Shown in pieces: positions 34,087-44,962 of a DNA stretch of 64,000 bases; position 1 is the first letter of the stretch; each line of letters starts with the position of its first letter. Below the pieces are notes generated by a model. It saw only the letters and a program-made list of their open reading frames with translations, was not told the origin of the DNA and did no database searches. Position numbers and translations under genes: made by a program. This DNA is from Bacillus sp. FJAT-29814 (GTDB lineage Bacteria; Bacillota; Bacilli; Bacillales; Cytobacillaceae): NCBI RefSeq assembly GCF_001510715.1, contig NZ_LMTJ01000002.1, positions 1 to 64,000 of the forward strand, read 5' to 3'.

Positions 34087-35298
34087 CTATTTTAAAACTG
34101 ACTCTTTCTTATTTACCTCGGAATAAACCTTCGTCGGCAGTCCCCAAAGCTTGATGAAACCAACCGCCGCATCATGATCAAAGGCATCGCCTTTTGTATA
34201 CGTGGCCAATTCCTCATTATAGAGGCTGTACGGAGATTTGCGGCCGACAACGGTATGATTGCCTTTATGAAGCTTAACGCGAATGGTACCTGACACCACA
34301 TTTTGTGTTTCTTCAATGAATGCATCTAATGCAGCTTTTAATGGTGAATACCAAAGTCCGTCGTAAATGATTTTCGCCATTTTCTGGTCAATCTGGGTTT
34401 TAAATTCGGTAACCTCACGCGGTAATGTTAAAAATTCCAATTCCTTATGGGCATTGATTAAAATTACCGCTGCTGGATTCTCGTAAACTTCACGTGACTT
34501 GATTCCTACCAATCTATTTTCAATATGGTCGATCCGACCGACACCGTGTTTACCGCCAAGTGTATTCAACGTTTCAATTAATTGAACAAGCGGTAATTTT
34601 TCGCCATTAAGGGCAACTGGAACTCCCTGTTCGAAGTCAATTTCCACATACTCCGCGGCATCAGGAGTTAATTCGATTGGATTCGTCCAGTCGTAAGCCG
34701 CTTCAGGTGCTTCGGCCCATGGATTCTCTAGAACCCCCGCCTCGCAGGCACGTCCCCAAATGTTTGCGTCAATGGAGAACGGATTATCCAAATCTACCGG
34801 AATTGGAATCCCATTTTGTTCGGCATACGCGATTTCCTCGTCACGGGTCATGCCCCATTCACGGACCGGTGCCACCACTTTTAAGCTCGGATTTAACGCT
34901 TGAACGGAAACCTCAAAACGAACTTGGTCGTTTCCTTTGCCGGTACAGCCATGGGCTACAGCGGCAGCGCCCTCTTGTTCCGCAACATCAACCAATAATT
35001 TGGAAATTAATGGTCTTGATAATGCCGAAGATATTGGGTATTTTCCTTCATATAAACAATTAGCCTTTAAGGCTGGTAAAATATACTCTTTAGCAAGCAT
35101 TTCTTTAGCGTCCACCATGATCGCCTTGATGGCGCCGACGTTCAATGCCTTATTTTTGATAGCTTCCAAGTCTTTACCTTCGCCAACATCCAGCCCTAAC
35201 GCGATTACGTCATAACCATACTTCTCCTGAATCCATTTCACCGAAACAGATGTATCTAAACCGCCTGAATAGGCTAACACGATTTTTTCCTTTGCCAT
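34087..35298 (-). CDS. argG: Argininosuccinate synthase
   Basis: A 403-residue enzyme joining citrulline and aspartate with ATP. The ATP pyrophosphatase loop is [10 protein letters not shown] near the N terminus. [15 protein letters not shown] and [13 protein letters not shown] are typical. The ATG at 35298 has AAGGAG 7 nt upstream; the earlier frame start at 35316 has no comparable site. ArgR-like motifs lie 27-63 bp upstream. Confidence 0.97.
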   Translation of the reverse strand: MAKEKIVLAYSGGLDTSVSVKWIQEKYGYDVIALGLDVGEGKDLEAIKNKALNVGAIKAIMVDAKEMLAKEYILPALKANCLYEGKYPISSALSRPLISKLLVDVAEQEGAAAVAHGCTGKGNDQVRFEVSVQALNPSLKVVAPVREWGMTRDEEIAYAEQNGIPIPVDLDNPFSIDANIWGRACEAGVLENPWAEAPEAAYDWTNPIELTPDAAEYVEIDFEQGVPVALNGEKLPLVQLIETLNTLGGKHGVGRIDHIENRLVGIKSREVYENPAAVILINAHKELEFLTLPREVTEFKTQIDQKMAKIIYDGLWYSPLKAALDAFIEETQNVVSGTIRVKLHKGNHTVVGRKSPYSLYNEELATYTKGDAFDHDAAVGFIKLWGLPTKVYSEVNKKESVLK

Positions 35299-35324
35299 TG
35301 TAACGCTCCTTACCATCTTGGGTT

Positions 35325-35361
35325 CGTATTATTATTCAATCATAGGTATTATTATACATAC
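35325..35361 (-). promoter_or_regulatory. Candidate ARG boxes upstream of argG
   Basis: On the minus strand TTGAATAATAATACG and GTATGTATAATAATA occur within 37 bp. Both share blocks with the operator-like palindrome at argC and resemble ArgR/AhrC half-sites (TGAATWWWWATTCA). The agreement is partial. Confidence 0.5.
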
Positions 35362-35381
35362 TTTTTCAAAAAAATCTACTA

Positions 35382-36332
35382 TTAAGCTAGTAATAATTTT
35401 AAAATTGCTTTTTGGGCATGCAGGCGGTTTTCGGCTTCATCAAAAACAACCGAATGCGGACCATCAATAATTTCTGCGGATACCTCTTCGCCGCGATGCG
35501 CCGGGAGACAATGCAAGAAGATGAAATCGTCTTTTGCATGCTTGCATAAGTCTTCATTTACCTGGTAGCCTTGGAATGCCTCCAAGCGCTTTTCCGTTTC
35601 CGCTTCCTGCCCCATCGAAGTCCACACATCTGTTACGATGACATCTGCCCCTGTAACAGCCTTCAGTGGGTCATTCGTAATCATGACGGCGCTGCCCGTT
35701 TGTTTGCCAACCTTGATGGCGTTTTCGACAACCGCCCCATTTGGCAAATACCCTGGCGGTGAGGCTACGCTAATATCCATTCCCACCTTGACCGCCCCTT
35801 CGAGTAAGGAATGGGGCATGTTGTTATTACCATCACCGATATAAGCTAGTTTCAGCCCCGATAATTTACCTTTATGCTCTAGAATCGTTAACAAGTCGGC
35901 CATTACCTGTGTCGGGTGCTGCAGGTCGGTCAGTCCATTGATAACCGGCACGGTTGCATGCTCCGCCAATTCCTCCACCGAGTCGTGGCCGAATGTTCGG
36001 ATCATAATCCCATCTACATAACGGGACAGCACCTTTGCTGTATCGGAAATACTTTCGCCTCGGCCCAATTGAATATCCTTGGAGCTTAAAAAAATCGCAT
36101 GACCACCGAGCTGGAGCATGCCAACCTCAAATGAGACCCTGGTACGGGTGGATGATTTTTCAAAAATCATCCCCAATACCTTTCCATTCAAATATGGCTG
36201 CGGTTTACCTTGCTTTTGCAATCCCTTCAGTTCCTGGGCAACATCGAGCATATATAAAATTTCTTCACTGGTAAAATCAGAAATCTGTAAAAAGTCTTTT
36301 CCTTGTAAATTTATTTTAGTAGCCTCGAGCAT
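35382..36332 (-). CDS. argF: Ornithine carbamoyltransferase
   Basis: A 316-residue transferase making citrulline from ornithine and carbamoyl phosphate. The carbamoyl phosphate motif SSTRTR (residues 60-65) and the ornithine motif HCLPAHRG are intact. The ATG at 36332 overlaps the end of carB by 17 nt and follows AGAGGGA at 6 nt. It is the last gene of argCJBD-carAB-argF, the same order as in B. subtilis. Confidence 0.96.
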   Translation of the reverse strand: MLEATKINLQGKDFLQISDFTSEEILYMLDVAQELKGLQKQGKPQPYLNGKVLGMIFEKSSTRTRVSFEVGMLQLGGHAIFLSSKDIQLGRGESISDTAKVLSRYVDGIMIRTFGHDSVEELAEHATVPVINGLTDLQHPTQVMADLLTILEHKGKLSGLKLAYIGDGNNNMPHSLLEGAVKVGMDISVASPPGYLPNGAVVENAIKVGKQTGSAVMITNDPLKAVTGADVIVTDVWTSMGQEAETEKRLEAFQGYQVNEDLCKHAKDDFIFLHCLPAHRGEEVSAEIIDGPHSVVFDEAENRLHAQKAILKLLLA

Positions 36333-39300
36333 GGACAATCCCTCTCTTTTCCAATTGGTAGAACTCGCTGACGGTCATAACTTCAAAATCTGACCCCTCC
36401 GGCAGCCCAATCATCGCTTTTACGGTATCGAGATGTGTAAACACCGGCACCTTGTAGCGGACGGCGTGCTCGCGGATTTGGAAGCCAAATTTCTGTTTGT
36501 TACGGCCTTGATTCGGAATATTGATAACCGCTTTTACCTTGTTATTTTTGAAAAAGTTTAGGACATCGCCTTCGTCCTTAACCACTTTTTCAACTATGAT
36601 GCCATGGTTTTGCAGATATTCCGCAGTCCCTTCGGTAGCGGCAAGCTTATTTGTTTTAAGCAGTTCTTCGATAATCGGAAGGCTCACCGGTTTTTCGCGA
36701 TCAGATACGGAACATAAGATATAATTTCCTTCCCCAAGCGAAGTCATCGCTTTTTCAAACGCTTCTTGATAGCTTTTGCCAAGGCCGAGCGCTTCTCCGG
36801 TCGATTTCATTTCCGGCCCGAGCACGTGGTCCACTCCTTTAAGCTTACTGGAGGAGAAAACTGGCGCTTTGACGGAAAAATAACTCGGTTCTGGCTGGAG
36901 TCCTGGAGCATAACCAGATAGCGAATCTCCCAACTGGACACCGACGGCCAGTTCAATCATCGGAATTCCGGTCACTTTGCTGATAATTGGCACTGTTCGT
37001 GACGAGCGTGGGTTCACTTCAAGGACATAAACCGTATCTCCGTGGATGACGAATTGAATGTTCATCATTCCGACGATTTGGGCTGCTTTGGCAATCCTGT
37101 CGGCGTAATCTATTAATGTTTCTTTCATTTTTTCAGTAATCGTAATCGGCGGGAACAGCGAAATGCTGTCACCGGAGTGGACGCCCGCTTTTTCAATATG
37201 CTCAAAGATGCCCGGTACGACAATCTGCTTTCCATTGCTGATGACATCAATCTCGCATTCCAGCCCTGGAACATATTTATCTACCAATAACGGCCACATT
37301 TTTTCGTGTGACTCAAGCTGTTTGATATACCCCGTTAATTCGTCTTCTGAAAAAATCGTAAACATAGCCTGGCCGCCGATTACATAGGATGGCCTTACTA
37401 GAACGGGATACCCGAGCTCTGCAGCACCTGCGAATAATTCATCTGGTGTTTCAGCCGTTTTTCCTTCAATATGTGGAATCTCCAGTTCCTCGAGCAACTG
37501 ATAAAATTCTTTGCGATCCTCCAAGCGGTCAACATCCTTGACCGAGGTGCCCAAAATTTTAATCCCCTCGTCTTCTAAATCGTGGGCCAGGTTAATTGCC
37601 GTTTGCCCGCCAAATTGAATCAGGACGCCTTCAACCTGTTCTTTTTCGATTACATGAAGAACATCCTCGGCCGCGAGCGGTTCGAAGTAGAGGCTGTCGG
37701 CAACGGAGTAATCAGTGCTCACGGTTTCAGGGTTATTGTTGATGACAACCGCGGCGTAGCCTTTTTTCTTAAGGGCTTTCGCGGCATGCACGGAACAGTA
37801 ATCGAACTCAATTCCTTGGCCAATACGGATTGGACCACTGCCAATGACCAGGATTTTTTTCTTATCTGTCGGCTCCACTTCATCAAATCCGTGCCAGGTG
37901 GAATAGTAGTATGGTGTAACGGCATCAAATTCAGCTGAGCATGTGTCGACCATTTTATAGCCCGGCTTCCAGTTGAGTTCCTTCCACTTGCTTCTGATTT
38001 GTTCTTCAGGAATATGATAAATTTGCGATAATAGCTTGTCGGCAATGTTATGACGTTTAGCCAGCTTCAGTAGCTCAAGCGGGACATTGCTCCATTTGTA
38101 AGTTGCCAGTTCAGTTTCTAAAGCGACAACTGAGTTGATTTTGTGTAAAAACCACGGGTCGATCTGGGTCAATTGCTGGACTTTTTCAAGGGTGTAGCCT
38201 CTTTTAAAAGCTTCGGCAATCACGAACAGCCGTTGATCGTTGGCTGTTTCGAGGAGCGGTTCCAGATCTGTTTCTTTTAAATATCCGGCTCGGCACAGAC
38301 CGTACATATTCATTTCCATTGAGCGAATCGCTTTATTTAGCGCCCCTTCGAAGGTCCGATCAATGGCCATGACTTCGCCGGTGGCTTTCATTTGCGTTCC
38401 TAGCGTTCTATCCGCTTCGGGGAACTTGTCAAACGGGAAGCGCGGCAGTTTGACGACAATATAATCAATTGCCGGCTCAAACGAGGCAAAGGTATTGCCT
38501 GTTATTGGATTCACAATTTCATCCAAGTGATAGCCAATCGCGCACTTCGCCGCCATCCTCGCAATTGGATAACCGGTGGCTTTTGAGGCAAGCGCCGATG
38601 AGCGGCTGACCCTTGGATTGACTTCAATGATGTAATATTGATTGGATTCGGGATGGAGCGCGAACTGAATATTGCAGCCTCCAATAATCTCCAACTCACG
38701 AATTACCTTTATCGAAACGTCACGGAGCATTTGATACTGGACATCTGTCAGTGTTTGCGACGGGGCGACTACAATGGAATCGCCGGTATGAACGCCGACT
38801 GGGTCCATGTTCTCCATATTGCAAACGATGATGCACGTATCATTGGCATCGCGCATGACCTCATATTCAATTTCCTTCCAGCCTTTGATGCTTTTCTCGA
38901 CTAATACCTGGTGAATCGGGCTGGCTGCCAGACCTTTTTTCAAAACGACTTCCAGGTCCTCTTCGTTATAGGCAAAGCCGCCGCCCTCTCCTCCAAGCGT
39001 ATAGGCTGGGCGTATGATAACCGGGTAGCCGATTTCTCCGACGAACTGGAGTCCCTCTTCATAGCTGTGAATGATGGCGGATTCCGGAATCGGTTCGCTG
39101 ATTTGCAGCATCAGATTCCGGAAACGTTCACGGTCCTCGCCGTTTTTTATTGACTCCACGGAAGTTCCGAGAAGTTCGACATTGTATTTTTCAAGAATCC
39201 TTTGTTCAAAAAGCTGAACGGCGAGGTTCAAGCCGGTTTGGCCGCCAAGCGTGCCGATCACCCCATCCGGCTTTTCTTTTTGGATGATTTTTTCAATACT

Positions 39301-39516
39301 TTCAACGGTTAGCGGTTCGATATATACCTTATCGGCAACAGCCTCATCAGTCATGATTGTTGCCGGGTTATTGTTGATCAGGACTACTTCAAGCCCTTCT
39401 TCCTTCAGGGCGATGCACGCCTGTGTGCCGGCATAGTCGAATTCTGCCGCCTGCCCGATGACAATCGGGCCTGAGCCAATCACAAGCACTTTTTTCAGTT
39501 TTTTATTTAACGGCAT
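36316..39516 (-). CDS. carB: Carbamoyl phosphate synthase large subunit, arginine-type
   Basis: A 1066-residue enzyme that makes carbamoyl phosphate from ammonia, bicarbonate and two ATP. Two homologous ATP-grasp halves begin with VLVIGSGPIVIGQAAEFDYAG and ILVIGSGPIRIGQGIEFDY, and an MGS-like C-terminal domain (about 935-1050) follows. Its place inside the arg operon marks it as the arginine-specific copy; bacilli usually carry a second set in the pyr operon. The ATG at 39516 overlaps the carA end by 14 nt, which implies coupled translation. Confidence 0.96.
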   Translation of the reverse strand: MPLNKKLKKVLVIGSGPIVIGQAAEFDYAGTQACIALKEEGLEVVLINNNPATIMTDEAVADKVYIEPLTVESIEKIIQKEKPDGVIGTLGGQTGLNLAVQLFEQRILEKYNVELLGTSVESIKNGEDRERFRNLMLQISEPIPESAIIHSYEEGLQFVGEIGYPVIIRPAYTLGGEGGGFAYNEEDLEVVLKKGLAASPIHQVLVEKSIKGWKEIEYEVMRDANDTCIIVCNMENMDPVGVHTGDSIVVAPSQTLTDVQYQMLRDVSIKVIRELEIIGGCNIQFALHPESNQYYIIEVNPRVSRSSALASKATGYPIARMAAKCAIGYHLDEIVNPITGNTFASFEPAIDYIVVKLPRFPFDKFPEADRTLGTQMKATGEVMAIDRTFEGALNKAIRSMEMNMYGLCRAGYLKETDLEPLLETANDQRLFVIAEAFKRGYTLEKVQQLTQIDPWFLHKINSVVALETELATYKWSNVPLELLKLAKRHNIADKLLSQIYHIPEEQIRSKWKELNWKPGYKMVDTCSAEFDAVTPYYYSTWHGFDEVEPTDKKKILVIGSGPIRIGQGIEFDYCSVHAAKALKKKGYAAVVINNNPETVSTDYSVADSLYFEPLAAEDVLHVIEKEQVEGVLIQFGGQTAINLAHDLEDEGIKILGTSVKDVDRLEDRKEFYQLLEELEIPHIEGKTAETPDELFAGAAELGYPVLVRPSYVIGGQAMFTIFSEDELTGYIKQLESHEKMWPLLVDKYVPGLECEIDVISNGKQIVVPGIFEHIEKAGVHSGDSISLFPPITITEKMKETLIDYADRIAKAAQIVGMMNIQFVIHGDTVYVLEVNPRSSRTVPIISKVTGIPMIELAVGVQLGDSLSGYAPGLQPEPSYFSVKAPVFSSSKLKGVDHVLGPEMKSTGEALGLGKSYQEAFEKAMTSLGEGNYILCSVSDREKPVSLPIIEELLKTNKLAATEGTAEYLQNHGIIVEKVVKDEGDVLNFFKNNKVKAVINIPNQGRNKQKFGFQIREHAVRYKVPVFTHLDTVKAMIGLPEGSDFEVMTVSEFYQLEKRGIVHARGY

Positions 39517-40579
39517 AACGTGTCTCTCCCAATGATGCAATCTGTGTAACGAATTCTGTTAAAATATGTGCGGTATCACTTGGCCCCGGATGGGCTTCCG
39601 GGTGGAATTGCACAGTTTGAATCGGAAACGTTTTATGCTGCAACCCTTCGATCGACTTGTCGTTCACATTCCGGTAAGTAACGTCAAACACCTTACCGTC
39701 AATGCTGTTATCAACGACCACATAGCCGTGGTTCTGGGCCGTGATTTTCACTTTCCCGGTTGTCAGTTCCTTCACTGGATGGTTTCCACCGCGATGGCCG
39801 TAGGCGAGCTTTTCAGTTTTGGCGCCATAGGCAAGGGCGATTAATTGGTGCCCTAGACAAATTCCGAGTGTAGGATACTGCTGGCTGATCTTTTTAATTT
39901 CCGGGAACCATTTCTTTAGGGACATCGGGTCGCCAGGGCCGTTGCTGATCAAGACACCGTCCGGATTCAGGGCTTTAATTTTTTCAAAAGACGTATTGTA
40001 AGGAACGACGCTGACAGCGCATCCTTCAGAAAGCAAGGCGTTCAGGATTGACTTCTTGAAACCAAAATCCATCAGGACCACATGCGGCCCGCTGTTTTTG
40101 AAAAATTGTGTCTTCTTCGTTGATACTTGGTCCACCCAGAGTGGAGTTTTCTCTATTGTTGGAAAGCTTGCGTCTGACGTTTTGCTTAAAAACCCTTTAA
40201 CCGTTCCCCGGCTCCGAATGGTTTTTACAAGCAGTCTTGTGTCAACTCCGGCAATCCCCGGAACGCCCGCCTGCTTTAGTTTTTCGGAAAATTTCTGGAA
40301 TGACTGATAATGGCTCGGCGTTTCGCATAGGTCGCCGATCACGACACCTGCAAGGGCAGGTGAAATGCTTTCATCGTCCAGGGCGTTGATGCCGTAGTTT
40401 CCGATGATTGGATAGCAAAACGTGATGATTTGACCGGCATAGGATGGGTCGGTAATGATTTCCTGATAACCGGTCATACTTGTGTTAAAAACAACTTCGC
40501 CGAGAGAGTCTTTGTCTGCCCCAATCAAAATACCTTCAAATACTTCTCCTGTTTCCAAAGTAAGATATCCTTGTTCCAA
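39503..40579 (-). CDS. carA: Carbamoyl phosphate synthase small subunit, arginine-type
   Basis: A 358-residue glutaminase subunit. The class-I triad is Cys241 (GICLGHQ), His326 and Glu328 (QFHPEAHPGP). The N-terminal domain has the usual FNTSMTGYQEIITDPSY. It passes ammonia to CarB. It starts with TTG, 6 nt after the argD stop, inside a compact operon. Confidence 0.95.
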   Translation of the reverse strand: MEQGYLTLETGEVFEGILIGADKDSLGEVVFNTSMTGYQEIITDPSYAGQIITFCYPIIGNYGINALDDESISPALAGVVIGDLCETPSHYQSFQKFSEKLKQAGVPGIAGVDTRLLVKTIRSRGTVKGFLSKTSDASFPTIEKTPLWVDQVSTKKTQFFKNSGPHVVLMDFGFKKSILNALLSEGCAVSVVPYNTSFEKIKALNPDGVLISNGPGDPMSLKKWFPEIKKISQQYPTLGICLGHQLIALAYGAKTEKLAYGHRGGNHPVKELTTGKVKITAQNHGYVVVDNSIDGKVFDVTYRNVNDKSIEGLQHKTFPIQTVQFHPEAHPGPSDTAHILTEFVTQIASLGETRYAVK

Positions 40580-40585
40580 CTAGCC

Positions 40586-41785
40586 TCACTCGCCTTTCTC
40601 TAAACTTTGGAACGTTTCTTCCAGCTTTATAGTGAATTCGTTGATTTCGTCCGTTGTGACAGTCAATGGCGGTAAAATCCGCACCACATTTGGTCCCGCT
40701 GTTAAAATGAGCAGGTTGTGGTCGATCGCTTTCTTAGCAATCGCTGATGCATCGTTTTCGACTACCAAACCTTTAAGCAGACCTTTGCCACGGATGTCTT
40801 TGATAAAATCATACTTTTGTTTCAAACCTTCTAACTGAAGGTCAAGGTATGAGGCCATTTCATTTGCGTTGGTAAGCACATTGCTTTCAAGTATATGCGA
40901 TAAAGTTGCTAGGCCAGCTGCCGTAGCTAGCGGATTTCCGCCAAAAGTGCTGCCGTGGCTGCCAGGTTCGAAGCCTTTTGCCGCTTCTTCCTTGGCGATG
41001 ATTGCCCCGATTGGGAAACCTGAACCAAGTCCCTTTGCAATGCTGATCACGTCCGGCTCGATTGAATATTGCTCGTATGCAAAAAGTGTCCCTGTACGGC
41101 CGATGCCTGTTTGGATTTCATCGACCATCAAAAGGATGTCTTGCTGCTCACAAATTTGGGCGAGATTTTGCACCCAGATTGGGTCTGCAGGAATGACGCC
41201 GCCTTCGCCTTGAACCAATTCGAGGAGAACCCCTGCCGGCTTTTTTGATTCTAGTTCATCAAGCGCTTCGATATCGTTGTACGGCAGGTAGCTGAATCCT
41301 GGCATTAATGGGGCAAACCCTTGCTGGATTTTTTCCTGGCCGGTCGCTGTTAATGTCGCCAATGTCCTCCCGTGAAACGATTGGTTGAAGGTGACAACTT
41401 CAGATGAACCGTTCCCCTTCACTTTGTTCGCATATCTTCTGGCAAGCTTGATGGCCGCTTCATTTGCTTCCGCTCCGCTGTTACAGAAAAAAACCTGATC
41501 GCCGCAGCTGTTGGCTGTAAGCAGGGCTGCAAGTTGCTCCTGATTCGGGATGTTGTATAGATTGGAACAGTGCCACAGGTTTTGCAGCTGTTCTTCGAGT
41601 TTTTCTTTAACTGGATCCGGTACATGGCCGAGGTTGCAGGTGGCAATGCCGGAGGTGAAATCTAATAATTGTGTGCCTTTATCATCCCAGACATAGCTGC
41701 CTTTCCCCTTGACCAGGGTCACAGGAAAACGGGCGTAGGTTGGCATAACTGGTGAGAGTTGCGAGACGGTATTTTGGTTTGACAT
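40586..41785 (-). CDS. argD: Acetylornithine aminotransferase
   Basis: A 399-residue PLP-dependent class III aminotransferase that makes N-acetylornithine. FFCNSGAEANEAAIKLARRY, LMVDEIQTGIGRTG and the PLP lysine in ISIAKGLGSGFPIGA are present. The ATG overlaps the argB stop (TAATG), so the two are coupled. Confidence 0.95.
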   Translation of the reverse strand: MSNQNTVSQLSPVMPTYARFPVTLVKGKGSYVWDDKGTQLLDFTSGIATCNLGHVPDPVKEKLEEQLQNLWHCSNLYNIPNQEQLAALLTANSCGDQVFFCNSGAEANEAAIKLARRYANKVKGNGSSEVVTFNQSFHGRTLATLTATGQEKIQQGFAPLMPGFSYLPYNDIEALDELESKKPAGVLLELVQGEGGVIPADPIWVQNLAQICEQQDILLMVDEIQTGIGRTGTLFAYEQYSIEPDVISIAKGLGSGFPIGAIIAKEEAAKGFEPGSHGSTFGGNPLATAAGLATLSHILESNVLTNANEMASYLDLQLEGLKQKYDFIKDIRGKGLLKGLVVENDASAIAKKAIDHNLLILTAGPNVVRILPPLTVTTDEINEFTIKLEETFQSLEKGE

Positions 41786-42582
41786 TACGCTATCTCCTCT
41801 TCTAAAACGATTTTGGTTCCGATTTGTTTTCCGTTCACGTAATCTAGTAAACTGCTTTTCTCGAAACCGTTTATGATGGCAACTTCACGAATATTGTGGA
41901 CAAGACCATCGATGGCGGCTTTAACCTTCGGAATCATTCCGCCGTATATGGTTTGATTTTCAATCATTTCTTCGATAATTGCTTTAGAGACTTTGTCTAC
42001 TTTTGTCTTTACGCCATTTTTTTCGACGAGGATCCCCGGGATATCGCTAATAAAGCATAGGTTCGCTCCGAGTGACTTGGCGATTGCGGATGCGGCAATG
42101 TCGCCGTTGATGTTATAGCGTTGGCCGGTAGAATCAATTCCAATTGGAGAGATAACAGGAATGTAACCTTGCTTCACAATTCCCTCAATTACAGTTTGAT
42201 TTACTTCCACTACTTCACCGACAAATCCCAATGTTTGGGCATCTGATGTCGGTACGGCTTTAAGTAGGTTCCCATCCACACCACTAATCCCAAATGCACT
42301 GCCTTGAACTTCTGCAATGTTTCTAACAACCTGCTTATTTACCATCCCGCTCAGGACCATTTCCACAATGTCGAGAACATCGTGGTTAGTTACCCGGAGG
42401 CCATTGATGAACTTCGTTTCGATGTTTAAACTTTTTAAAAGTTGATTGATTAAGGGACCGCCACCATGGACCAGAACCGGAGTCCACTCCCCAGCCTGTT
42501 GCATCTGGACAATATCCTCATAAAACGACCTTGGCAGATTTTCTAACACGCTTCCGCCGCACTTGATCACTAAGTATTTCAT
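41785..42582 (-). CDS. argB: N-acetylglutamate kinase
   Basis: A 265-residue amino acid kinase. IKCGGSVLEN is the ATP site, VHGGGPLINQ binds the substrate and GINGDIAASAIAKSL-like RYNINGDIAASAIA completes the active site. It phosphorylates N-acetylglutamate and is a known point of feedback control in some bacteria. GGGGTG lies about 12 nt before the ATG. Confidence 0.95.
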   Translation of the reverse strand: MKYLVIKCGGSVLENLPRSFYEDIVQMQQAGEWTPVLVHGGGPLINQLLKSLNIETKFINGLRVTNHDVLDIVEMVLSGMVNKQVVRNIAEVQGSAFGISGVDGNLLKAVPTSDAQTLGFVGEVVEVNQTVIEGIVKQGYIPVISPIGIDSTGQRYNINGDIAASAIAKSLGANLCFISDIPGILVEKNGVKTKVDKVSKAIIEEMIENQTIYGGMIPKVKAAIDGLVHNIREVAIINGFEKSSLLDYVNGKQIGTKIVLEEEIA

Positions 42583-42600
42583 TTCAGCTACACACCCCTT

Positions 42601-43830
42601 TTATGTGCGGTAGGATGCGTTGATTTTTACATAATCATAAGTAAGGTCGCATCCCCATGCGGTGGCACTGAAGTCACCTTGATTTAATTCAACCGAAATC
42701 TTGACATTGTCTGATTCCATATACTTTTTAACTTCTTCCTCAACGAAGACACTTGGCATGCCATTCTCAAATACTTTATATGGACCAATGGCTACTTGTA
42801 TTTTGTTTGGCTCAATTGGAACACCACTATATCCAGCTGCAGTCACAATTCTACCCCAGTTTGGATCGGTTCCATAAATGGCCGTTTTTACGAGATTGGA
42901 AGAAATAATTGATTTGCCTACCACTGTGGCAGCTTCTTTACTGAAGGCTCCATTCACTTCGACTTCAACAAGCTTGGTAGCCCCTTCTCCGTCTCGGGCA
43001 ATTTTTTTTGCGAGGGATTCACTGACCATTTTCAAACCGCTCACAAAAGTATCCCATTCCGGATGGTCCTTTGTTAGCTGGTCATTTCCTGCCAAACCAT
43101 TGGCCATGACCAACACCATGTCATTCGTGCTCGTATCTCCATCAACAGTAATCATGTTAAAGGTTTGGTTGGTGATATCCCGAAGCGCTGTTAACAGGTC
43201 TTCATGGGCAACGTTTGCATCCGTTGTGACAAAGCCGAGCATGGTGGCCATGTTTGGGTGAATCATTCCGGAACCTTTTGCGGCACCGCCGATGCTGATG
43301 GTTTTGCCGTCAATTTGCAGTTGAACTGCAGTGTGCTTTACGCAGGTATCAGTTGTCAGGATTGCTTGCAGGAAATTGTCTTGAGCTTCATATTCATCAA
43401 GGAGAATTTCACTAATTCCTGCCTGAATTTTATCCATGGGCAGCAATTCGCCGATTACACCTGTCGATGTGACTGCAACATGATGGTCTTTTACACCAAG
43501 TTGTACAGCAAACTGTTTTTGCATTGCATAGGCATCCTTTAACCCTTGCTCTCCGGTGCACGCATTGGCATTCCCTGAATTTACAAGAATTGCTTGAATC
43601 TTGTTTTCTTTTGCGATGCTTTCTTGTGTCACTAATAATGGTGCTGCTTGAAAAATATTCGTTGTGTAAACTCCAGCAACCAATGCCGGGACCTCTGAAA
43701 CAATATAACCGAGATCAAGCCGTTTCCGTTTAACCCCGCAATGTATACCTCCCGCCTTAAACCCTTGCGCCAAGGTAACTCCTTCTTCTTCAAGTACAAC
43801 TATCTTCTGACTGAATGTGGCTTGAATCAA
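42601..43830 (-). CDS. argJ: Bifunctional ornithine acetyltransferase/N-acetylglutamate synthase
   Basis: A 409-residue protein that cleaves itself before Thr196 (GMIHPNMATMLG); the new N-terminal threonine is the nucleophile. It moves the acetyl group from N-acetylornithine to glutamate and can also acetylate glutamate from acetyl-CoA, so the pathway needs no separate ArgA here. It starts with TTG behind GGGGG at 8 nt. Confidence 0.95.
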   Translation of the reverse strand: MIQATFSQKIVVLEEEGVTLAQGFKAGGIHCGVKRKRLDLGYIVSEVPALVAGVYTTNIFQAAPLLVTQESIAKENKIQAILVNSGNANACTGEQGLKDAYAMQKQFAVQLGVKDHHVAVTSTGVIGELLPMDKIQAGISEILLDEYEAQDNFLQAILTTDTCVKHTAVQLQIDGKTISIGGAAKGSGMIHPNMATMLGFVTTDANVAHEDLLTALRDITNQTFNMITVDGDTSTNDMVLVMANGLAGNDQLTKDHPEWDTFVSGLKMVSESLAKKIARDGEGATKLVEVEVNGAFSKEAATVVGKSIISSNLVKTAIYGTDPNWGRIVTAAGYSGVPIEPNKIQVAIGPYKVFENGMPSVFVEEEVKKYMESDNVKISVELNQGDFSATAWGCDLTYDYVKINASYRT

Positions 43831-43896
43831 TGTAATTTCCCCCTTTTTGGTCCCTGTTCGTTAATAAAGCTCTTTACCTAGTAAGCTATTTTTTCA

Positions 43897-44934
43897 TCAT
43901 GGATATATTGGTACGTCACCAAGTCCCATCCTGACATCCCAGCCAAACATGATGTTTGCGTTCTGGATTGCCTGGCCTGCGGCACCTTTGACCAAATTGT
44001 CGATTACTGAAATAATGGTCAATCGGTTGGTCCGTGGGTCGACATGAAGGCCGATATCGCAGTAATTGCTGCCCCATACCTCTTTTGTTGCAGGAATAGT
44101 TCCAACCGGTCTGATCCTTACAAAAGGTTTATTTTTATAAAATTCATCGTATATTTGATGAACGTTTTCTGTAGAGAGTTTGTTTTTCAACTTTACATAG
44201 GTTGTGCACATGATTCCGCGAGTCATCGGTACAAGGTGGGTTGTGAAAGTGACAGTGATGGGATTCCCGCTTTCATCTGAAAGAACCTGTTCGATTTCTG
44301 GTATATGCTGATGGGCGCCAAGTTTGTAAGCCTTCAGATTTTCGTTGATTTCAGCGTAGTGGGCGGTTAACGAAAGTCCTCTCCCTGCTCCGCTTACACC
44401 AGACTTTGCGTCTATGATTATAGATTCATGGTCTGCAAGTTTTGATTTTAAAATTGGAATCAACCCTAAGCTTGCCGCTGTTGGGTAGCAACCTGGATTG
44501 GCAATTAAATTAGCTTTTTTTATTTTTTCTTCATATAGTTCACTTAATCCATAAACTGCCTCATTAAGGTAATTTTCTGGTGGCGAAGAATGCTTATACC
44601 AAGTTTCATATTCTTCTGCTGACCTTAGCCGAAAGTCCCCGGATAAATCGATACATTTCATACCGTATTCCCTGAGCTGAGGAACAAGATTTCCACTCAC
44701 CCCCGAAGGAGTTGCCAGAAAAACGAGATCATTCGTTTCGGACAAACTTTTTGGGTCGAATTTTTCCAAAGGTTGTTCTATCAACCCCGATAAATGAGGA
44801 TAAGCATCACTAAAGCTATTGCCTGCTTGAGAGTTAGAAACTACAGTACCAATTTGGAAATTTGGATGCTTTTTTAAAAGCCTTATTAACTCAACCGCTC
44901 CATAACCAGTACCGCCAATAATCGCAGCCTTCAA
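43897..44934 (-). CDS. argC: N-acetyl-gamma-glutamyl-phosphate reductase
   Basis: A 345-residue NADPH-dependent reductase, first gene of the arg operon. GGTGYGAVELIRLL is the cofactor motif and Cys149 (ANPGCYPTAA) the catalytic residue. It starts with TTG behind GGGAGTGAG at 5 nt. A promoter with an overlapping palindrome lies just upstream. Confidence 0.95.
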   Translation of the reverse strand: MKAAIIGGTGYGAVELIRLLKKHPNFQIGTVVSNSQAGNSFSDAYPHLSGLIEQPLEKFDPKSLSETNDLVFLATPSGVSGNLVPQLREYGMKCIDLSGDFRLRSAEEYETWYKHSSPPENYLNEAVYGLSELYEEKIKKANLIANPGCYPTAASLGLIPILKSKLADHESIIIDAKSGVSGAGRGLSLTAHYAEINENLKAYKLGAHQHIPEIEQVLSDESGNPITVTFTTHLVPMTRGIMCTTYVKLKNKLSTENVHQIYDEFYKNKPFVRIRPVGTIPATKEVWGSNYCDIGLHVDPRTNRLTIISVIDNLVKGAAGQAIQNANIMFGWDVRMGLGDVPIYP

Positions 44935-44962
44935 TATTTCTCACTCCCGCGTTGTTTTATAA